A DNA stretch of 64,000 nucleotides from Ardenticatena sp. (lineage in GTDB: Bacteria; Chloroflexota; Anaerolineae; Ardenticatenales; Ardenticatenaceae): positions 1 through 64,000 of the forward strand of contig WFOS01000052.1 of the NCBI GenBank assembly GCA_015487975.1, given 5' to 3'. Position 1 is the stretch's first letter. Every line of letters begins with the position of its first letter. Below the pieces are notes generated by a model, which was not told the origin of the DNA, made no database searches, and saw only the letters and a program-made list of their open reading frames with translations. This document shows, piece by piece, positions 58,581 through 64,000 of this stretch. The translations under genes were made by a program, and so were the position numbers.

Positions 58581-59513
58581 TTATGAAGCGGTAGCGGTTT
58601 TCCCCTTCGCGCGACCTGGAATGAGCCGCTTCAGTTCACCTTTTTCCCACGCGACCAACAGTGGCGCGGCGATGCAGATCGAGCTGTATGTCCCGCTCAC
58701 GAATCCCACGACCAACCAGAAGATGAACTGGCGAATGGTCACACCACCAAAGAGCAAGAGAGCGGTCAGCGTGAAGAGTGCCGTCAACTGTGTGTTGATA
58801 GAGCGATCGAGCGTCTGGATCACACTGTGATTGACGACGTCTTCGAAAGGTGCAAGACGATATTTGAGACGGTTTTCGCGTACACGGTCGAACACCACAA
58901 TCGTGTCATGGACGGAGAACCCGATGACCGTGAGCACCGCAGTGAGGAAGAGGGCGTCCACTTCCCAACCAAAGAACTTGCCCATGAGAGCAGCAGTACC
59001 AATGACCACCAAAGCGTCGTGCACAAGTGCCACAATTGCTATTGCGCCATAGCGGAAGGGGTTGGGTACGTTGCGGAAGGCAAGTGCCAGGTAGAGCAAG
59101 ATCCCCACCGAGGCCATCGCGACGGCCAGGATCGCACGTTGTGTGACTTCGGTGCCGACGGCAGGCCCGACCGATTCAAAGCGTTGTTCGACAAGCGGGC
59201 CATATTGTGCTTGCAGGGCGTCCAGGATGGGGCGGCGATCCTCGGGTTGCAGTGGAGGCAGGCGCAGGAGCAGACCATTTTCTCCCACTGTCTGGACGAT
59301 AGCGCCCTGGTAGCCCAGAGATTCGAGCAGAACGACCACGTCGCTGGGCTTGATTTCTGTTTCCAGATTGGTGAATTCGACTTCCAATAGCGTGCCGCCT
59401 GTGAAGTCAATGGCCAGGCGGACACCCCACACCAGCATGGCCAAGATGCCCAGCCCTAGCACGACACCTGAAAATGTGAAAAAATACTTGCGTTTACCGA
59501 TGATGTCCCACAC
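58581..59513 (-). CDS. secF: Protein translocase subunit SecF
   Basis: WGVRLAIDFTGGTLLEVEFTN; LTVIGFSVHDTIVVFDRVREN. Confidence 0.95.
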   Translation of the reverse strand: MWDIIGKRKYFFTFSGVVLGLGILAMLVWGVRLAIDFTGGTLLEVEFTNLETEIKPSDVVVLLESLGYQGAIVQTVGENGLLLRLPPLQPEDRRPILDALQAQYGPLVEQRFESVGPAVGTEVTQRAILAVAMASVGILLYLALAFRNVPNPFRYGAIAIVALVHDALVVIGTAALMGKFFGWEVDALFLTAVLTVIGFSVHDTIVVFDRVRENRLKYRLAPFEDVVNHSVIQTLDRSINTQLTALFTLTALLLFGGVTIRQFIFWLVVGFVSGTYSSICIAAPLLVAWEKGELKRLIPGRAKGKTATAS

Positions 59514-59528
59514 GGGTCTCGCTCCTTT

Positions 59529-59933
59529 TTAGCCGATTTCGCCTTCTCCAGGCGAGTAGGTATCGGTATCGTCCTCGCCTTCGTTGGTCTCGTTGTGTGT
59601 ATAACGGTCGAGCAGAATCATCTGGTCGGCCACCAGTTCGATGCGATATTGGCGCTCTCCTTGCGAATCTTCCCAACTACGTGTTTGCAGGCTTCCTTCG
59701 ATATACACTCGTTTTCCCTTGGTCAACAAACGGGCACAAATTTCAGCCAATTCGCGCCAAGCGACCACATTGAACCACTCAGTCGCATGGTGGCGTTCTC
59801 CATCAGGGGTCGTCCATTGTCGTCCAACAGCAACACTGAAATTGACAACTGGCGTCCCATTGGGCGTATACCGCAGTTCGGGTTCACGCCCAACATTGCC
59901 GATAATCATAACCTTGTTCAATCCGCGAGCCAT
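59529..59933 (-). CDS. ssb: Single-stranded DNA-binding protein
   Basis: MARGLNKVMIIGNVGREPELRYTPNGTPVVNFSVAVGRQW. Confidence 0.95.
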   Translation of the reverse strand: MARGLNKVMIIGNVGREPELRYTPNGTPVVNFSVAVGRQWTTPDGERHHATEWFNVVAWRELAEICARLLTKGKRVYIEGSLQTRSWEDSQGERQYRIELVADQMILLDRYTHNETNEGEDDTDTYSPGEGEIG

Positions 59934-59980
59934 ACCTTGAAACTCCTTCCTTCTTTCGTCACGTTCGACCTATGCGTTTT

Positions 59981-61336
59981 TCATACACCGTACCACCACT
60001 CGCGGGTCACACGCCCCAATCCCATCACTGTTTCGAGGAAGATGCGCGTGACGAAAATCGCCGAGAAGAACGAGACGATGACGCCAATGGCCAGCGTGAC
60101 GGCAAAGCCCTTCACAATACTGGCACCAAACGTAGCCCCAAACCAGAACAAGATGGCGCAGGTGATCAGTGTCGAGAAGTTGGAATCGCGAATGCTGGGC
60201 CACGCTCGACGGAAGCCGATGCGAGCCGCAGCGCCAAGTGATTTTCCGCTGCGCAATTCTTCCTTCATGCGTTCGAAGATGAGAATGTTGGCGTCCACTG
60301 CCATCCCAATCGAGAGGATGAAACCAGCAATCCCTGCCAGCGTGAGTGTGACGGGGAGAAGTTTGAAGAGGGAGAGCGAAACGGCGCCATAGATGACAAG
60401 CGCCAGATTGGCGAGCAAGCCAGGCAGGCGGTAGTAGAGCAGCATGAAAATGGCCACGGAGAGAACCCCAATGAGGCCAGCCAGCACACTGCGCTGCACT
60501 GAGTCTTCACCCAATGTAGCCCCAACTGTGCGCACCTGCACGATTTTGAGTGGCACAGGCAAAGCACCGTAGCGCAATTGAATTTCGAGCGCACGAGCAC
60601 TTTCGAGTGTAAAATCGCCTTGGATGATACCCGACCCATTCGGAATTTCATCGCGAATAACAGGAGCACTGATCACGCGCTTGTCGAGCACGATGGCCAT
60701 AACACGGCCTACATTGTCGCGCGTGAATTCGCGCAGTTTTTGGGAGGGCTCGCCATCCTTGAATTTGAACGACACAACAGGCTCATTCGTTTCGGGGTGG
60801 AAGCCGACCGCTGCCGTTTCCAGGTCTGCACCAGTGAGGATGGTGTGATAGACTTTCGTCCCCTCGGGCACATCTGTGGGCGGCTCGGGATAGTCGGTGA
60901 CAACCTCCTGCCCAGGAACAAGTGTATCCGTACCCGCATCGATGAATTCCAGCAACCCCGTTTGCCCAAAAGTGGCAATCACCTGGTCGGGATTCTGGAC
61001 ACCGGGAATATCGACCACGATACGGTTGCTGCCGGCAACCTGAATAATGGGTTCGGTCGTTCCCAGCGCATTGATACGGCGCTCGATAATTTCGCGGGCT
61101 GCTTCCATACGCGCGGTATCGATCTCCGCCCCTTCGGGAACATCGGCTTCGAGGACGACATGAAGGCCGCCGGCCAAGTCCAATCCACGCCGATAACTCA
61201 CATCACGACTGAACAGGACTTCGCCTGTCAGGGGGTTTGTGATCGTAAGTGTCGTTGTGGATGGAAGTGCCAGCCAGACAGCCGCCACACCAATGAGGGC
61301 AATCAACAACAATTCCACCAAACGTTCGCGTGTCAT
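59981..61336 (-). CDS. secD: Protein translocase subunit SecD
   Basis: YRRGLDLAGGLHVVLEADVP; ILSIGMAVDANILIFERMKEELRSGKSL. Confidence 0.95.
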   Translation of the reverse strand: MTRERLVELLLIALIGVAAVWLALPSTTTLTITNPLTGEVLFSRDVSYRRGLDLAGGLHVVLEADVPEGAEIDTARMEAAREIIERRINALGTTEPIIQVAGSNRIVVDIPGVQNPDQVIATFGQTGLLEFIDAGTDTLVPGQEVVTDYPEPPTDVPEGTKVYHTILTGADLETAAVGFHPETNEPVVSFKFKDGEPSQKLREFTRDNVGRVMAIVLDKRVISAPVIRDEIPNGSGIIQGDFTLESARALEIQLRYGALPVPLKIVQVRTVGATLGEDSVQRSVLAGLIGVLSVAIFMLLYYRLPGLLANLALVIYGAVSLSLFKLLPVTLTLAGIAGFILSIGMAVDANILIFERMKEELRSGKSLGAAARIGFRRAWPSIRDSNFSTLITCAILFWFGATFGASIVKGFAVTLAIGVIVSFFSAIFVTRIFLETVMGLGRVTREWWYGV

Positions 61337-61467
61337 ACTGGGCTTCTCTCGCTCCTTGCTTGGGTAGTCTGCAGCGGACGCCACAGCCGCACGCGATTAT
61401 AGAAGGGTGGTGGACTCTGTCAAAGCCTGAAAGACAAAAAGCCTGCTGATCCTTCGATCGTGTGACG

Positions 61468-61485
61468 GATGGGAGCGTTCCCATC
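61468..61485. promoter_or_regulatory. Candidate LacI-family-type operator
   Basis: Inverted repeat GATGGGA-GCGT-TCCCATC with central CG, just upstream of a promoter-like sequence. Confidence 0.45.
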
Positions 61486-61499
61486 GTGACATGTGGCAT

Positions 61500-61529
61500 T
61501 TGACAGTACAGCCAAGCGCCCTGTACACT
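61500..61529 (+). promoter_or_regulatory. Predicted sigma70-type promoter of sugar ABC transporter operon
   Basis: TTGACA - 18 bp - TACACT about 70 nt upstream of the SBP start. Confidence 0.55.
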
Positions 61530-61599
61530 GAGACTTGCCCGCATCGTTGTTCCCCAATGGAAAAGCCGTTCGTGCGATTCATTCACAAAGGAGGAGTGT

Positions 61600-63018
61600 A
61601 TGTACAAGAAGACACATTGGTGGTCCGTTTTGGCCGTTTTGCTGGTAGCCGTGATAGTACTGGCAGCCTGTGGTGGCGGAAGTGGCGAAGAAACCACCGA
61701 AGAAGGCACGACCGAAGCCCCTCCAACTGCAACGACCGCACCAGCCAAGGGTGAGGGCGGTGGTGAAATGGCTGGCGGCGAAGGTTCGTATTATGAACGT
61801 GCGCTGGCCGGTGAATTCAAGGGGACGGTTGTGACGATGACGGGACCGTTCACCGACGAAGACGCCGTCAAGTTCAACGAATCGGTGCGTGAATTTGAAG
61901 ACGCGACAGGCATTGACATTCAATATGAAGGCTCGAAGGAGTTCGAGGCCACGATCTCGATTCGCGTGGAAGCAGGCGACGCACCGGACATTGTGGACTT
62001 TCCACAACCTGGTTTGCTCGGTACGTTCGTGAAGCAGGGGAAAGTTGTGGATGTGCGCGCGTTCCTGAGTGAGGAGTACCTGCGCCAGCAGTACAACCAA
62101 TCCTGGCTGGATATGGCAACGCTCGAAGGACCGGATGGCCCCGTGATGGCGGGTGTGTGGCACCGTTTCAATGCGAAGAGCCTGGTCTGGTACCCGAAGG
62201 ATGACTTCGAAGCGGCAGGGTACGAAATCCCGACAACGTGGGATGAATTGATTGCCTTGTCGGACCAAATCAAGGCGGATGGTGATACGCCGTGGTGCAT
62301 TGGGATTGAGTCGGGTGCCGCAACGGGGTGGCCGGCAACGGACTGGATGGAAGACATCATGTTGCGCACGACCTCGCTGGAAAACTACGACAAGTGGGTC
62401 CGTGGTGAGTTGCCATTCTCGTCGCCGGAAGTGAAACATGCTGCCGAATTGATGGCGCAGATCTGGTTCACGGAAGGATACGTGTATGGGGGGCGTGCAG
62501 CCATTGCGACAACGTTCTTCGGGGATGCGCCGGCGCCGATGTTCGAGGAACCGCCGAAGTGCTGGCTGCACCGCCAGGGGAATTTCATCACATCCTTCTT
62601 CCCCGAAGGTGTGCAAGCAGGGGTAGATTATGACTTCTTCTACTTCCCGCCGATCGATGAGGCATATGGAAAACCGTGGCTGGTGGCTGGCGACATCATG
62701 GCGATGTTCAACGACCGGCCCGAAGTACGTGCAGTGATGGAATACTTCACGCGCGGCGAAGCCCTGAAAGGTTGGCTGGCGGCCGGTGGGGCATTGTCGC
62801 CACATAAGGATGCGCAGATCGACTGGTATGGTGACCCAGTGGAACGCCGGATTGCGGAACTTGTGCAAGATGCAACAGCGTTCCGCTTCGACGGTTCGGA
62901 TCTGATGCCCGGCGAAGTTGGCGCCGGCTCATTCTGGAAAGCAATGACCGACTGGGTCTCCGGTACGGTTGACCTGGATACAGCCTTGGCCGAAATCGAC
63001 CAATCTTGGCCTCGCTAA
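61600..63018 (+). CDS. Carbohydrate ABC transporter substrate-binding lipoprotein
   Basis: Lipobox VIVLAACGGGSGEE; PDIVDFPQPGLLGTFVKQGKVVDVRAFL; typical sugar-binding SBP. Confidence 0.92.
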   Translation: MYKKTHWWSVLAVLLVAVIVLAACGGGSGEETTEEGTTEAPPTATTAPAKGEGGGEMAGGEGSYYERALAGEFKGTVVTMTGPFTDEDAVKFNESVREFEDATGIDIQYEGSKEFEATISIRVEAGDAPDIVDFPQPGLLGTFVKQGKVVDVRAFLSEEYLRQQYNQSWLDMATLEGPDGPVMAGVWHRFNAKSLVWYPKDDFEAAGYEIPTTWDELIALSDQIKADGDTPWCIGIESGAATGWPATDWMEDIMLRTTSLENYDKWVRGELPFSSPEVKHAAELMAQIWFTEGYVYGGRAAIATTFFGDAPAPMFEEPPKCWLHRQGNFITSFFPEGVQAGVDYDFFYFPPIDEAYGKPWLVAGDIMAMFNDRPEVRAVMEYFTRGEALKGWLAAGGALSPHKDAQIDWYGDPVERRIAELVQDATAFRFDGSDLMPGEVGAGSFWKAMTDWVSGTVDLDTALAEIDQSWPR

Positions 63019-63030
63019 TCCATCGATGCG

Positions 63031-63060
63031 ACGGGGCGGCCTCCATGTGGGGCCGCCCCA
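63031..63060 (+). terminator. Intercistronic GC stem-loop without U tract
   Basis: GGGGCGGCC-tccatgtgg-GGCCGCCCC between SBP and permease genes. Confidence 0.6.
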
Positions 63061-63084
63061 TATGCTCATTTTGTGGGGGAGTTC

Positions 63085-64000
63085 ATGAGTGCTCAGAGTA
63101 AAACACGCAAAACACCACTGGATTGGCTAGTGGCGACGTTTGGACGGTTGGCAGTTTCCATTGTGGTGCCTGTGGTGATCTTTGGTGTGATGATTTTGGG
63201 CTTTCAGTGGCTGCGGGCACAAACGCCGTCGTCCAACGCACAGAAGGCGCTTTTGTCGCTGGTTGCGATCGTGTGGGGGGTAGGTGGTGTGGCGTTGCTG
63301 TACGTCGTCATGAATTTTGTGGTGGAGAGTTTGCCGCCACGTCTGATGCGTTTGTTGCAACCCTATGTGTTCGTAGGGCCAGCCATGGCAATTTTGGGTT
63401 GGTACCTCGCGTTGCCGACTCTGCGCACGTTTTGGATCAGTTTGCACGACCGCACAGGTGAGCGTTTTGTGGGATTGGCAAATTATGTGGCCGTTTTTAC
63501 GGAACGCGCCATGTTCGAAGCATTTCGCAACAATCTGTTATGGATTTTGTTCGGGGCCACATTTACCGTCGCGTTTGGGTTGATGATTGCCGTGTTGGCT
63601 GATCGCAGTCGGTTTGAAAACATTGCCAAGTCGCTCATTTTCATGCCGATGGCTATTTCGATGGTTGGAGCAGGCGTCATTTGGAATTTTGTGTACGAAG
63701 TGCGTGATGTGAATAGCCCGCAGATCGGGTTGCTCAACGCCATTGTGGTTGCACTGGGGGGTGAGCCACAGGCCTGGACGGCGCTTGTGCAGCCATGGAA
63801 CAACCTCTTCCTGATTGTCGTGATGATCTGGATGCAAACGGGCTTCGCTATGGTCATTTTTTCCGCGGCTATCAAAGGGATTCCCGATGAATTGTTGGAA
63901 GCCGCACGTGTGGACGGAGCGAACGAATTGCAGGTTTTCTTCCGTATCATGCTCCCTTACATCAGTGGCACCATCATCACGGTGTTGACCACGGTAGTCA
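63085..64000 (+). CDS. Sugar ABC transporter permease (partial, runs off right edge)
   Basis: Open frame MSAQSKTRKTPLDWLVATFGRLAVSIVVPVVIFGVM...; EAA-loop KGIPDELLEAARVDGANELQVFFRIMLPYI. Confidence 0.9.
   Translation, partial: MSAQSKTRKTPLDWLVATFGRLAVSIVVPVVIFGVMILGFQWLRAQTPSSNAQKALLSLVAIVWGVGGVALLYVVMNFVVESLPPRLMRLLQPYVFVGPAMAILGWYLALPTLRTFWISLHDRTGERFVGLANYVAVFTERAMFEAFRNNLLWILFGATFTVAFGLMIAVLADRSRFENIAKSLIFMPMAISMVGAGVIWNFVYEVRDVNSPQIGLLNAIVVALGGEPQAWTALVQPWNNLFLIVVMIWMQTGFAMVIFSAAIKGIPDELLEAARVDGANELQVFFRIMLPYISGTIITVLTTVV

Noticed and set aside
61579-62868. 429-aa minus-strand ORF
   Set aside because: Antisense to the clearly recognisable sugar-binding lipoprotein.

Overview
This 64 kb window is GC-rich and gene-dense, and looks chromosomal from a Chloroflexota-like bacterium (lineage is inference only). 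No rRNA, tRNA or CRISPR array was recognised. Most of it is housekeeping: era, upp, a pcrA/uvrD-type helicase, polX, ligA, ftsY, prfB with its programmed +1 frameshift, trmD, a Lon-like protease, secF-ssb-secD, a sugar ABC transporter, and HMG-CoA-synthase-like/thiolase/SDR genes. The accessory parts that stand out are: (1) a STAND/NACHT-like NTPase running off the left edge, with nearly identical alternating 40-aa/33-aa repeats and its own strong promoter; (2) an FMN riboswitch followed by stacked hairpins and only the C-terminal remnant of a RibY/NMT1-like binding protein; (3) a surface-glycan-type cluster (sulfotransferase, two glycosyltransferases, three AlkP-superfamily phosphodiesterases sharing a C-terminal LGY signature, and a flippase); (4) a membrane-anchored protein with four cNMP-binding domains; and (5) several unexplained hairpins, palindromes and a small basic ORF behind a near-consensus promoter. 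All calls come from reading sequence and supplied translations; no database search was run.
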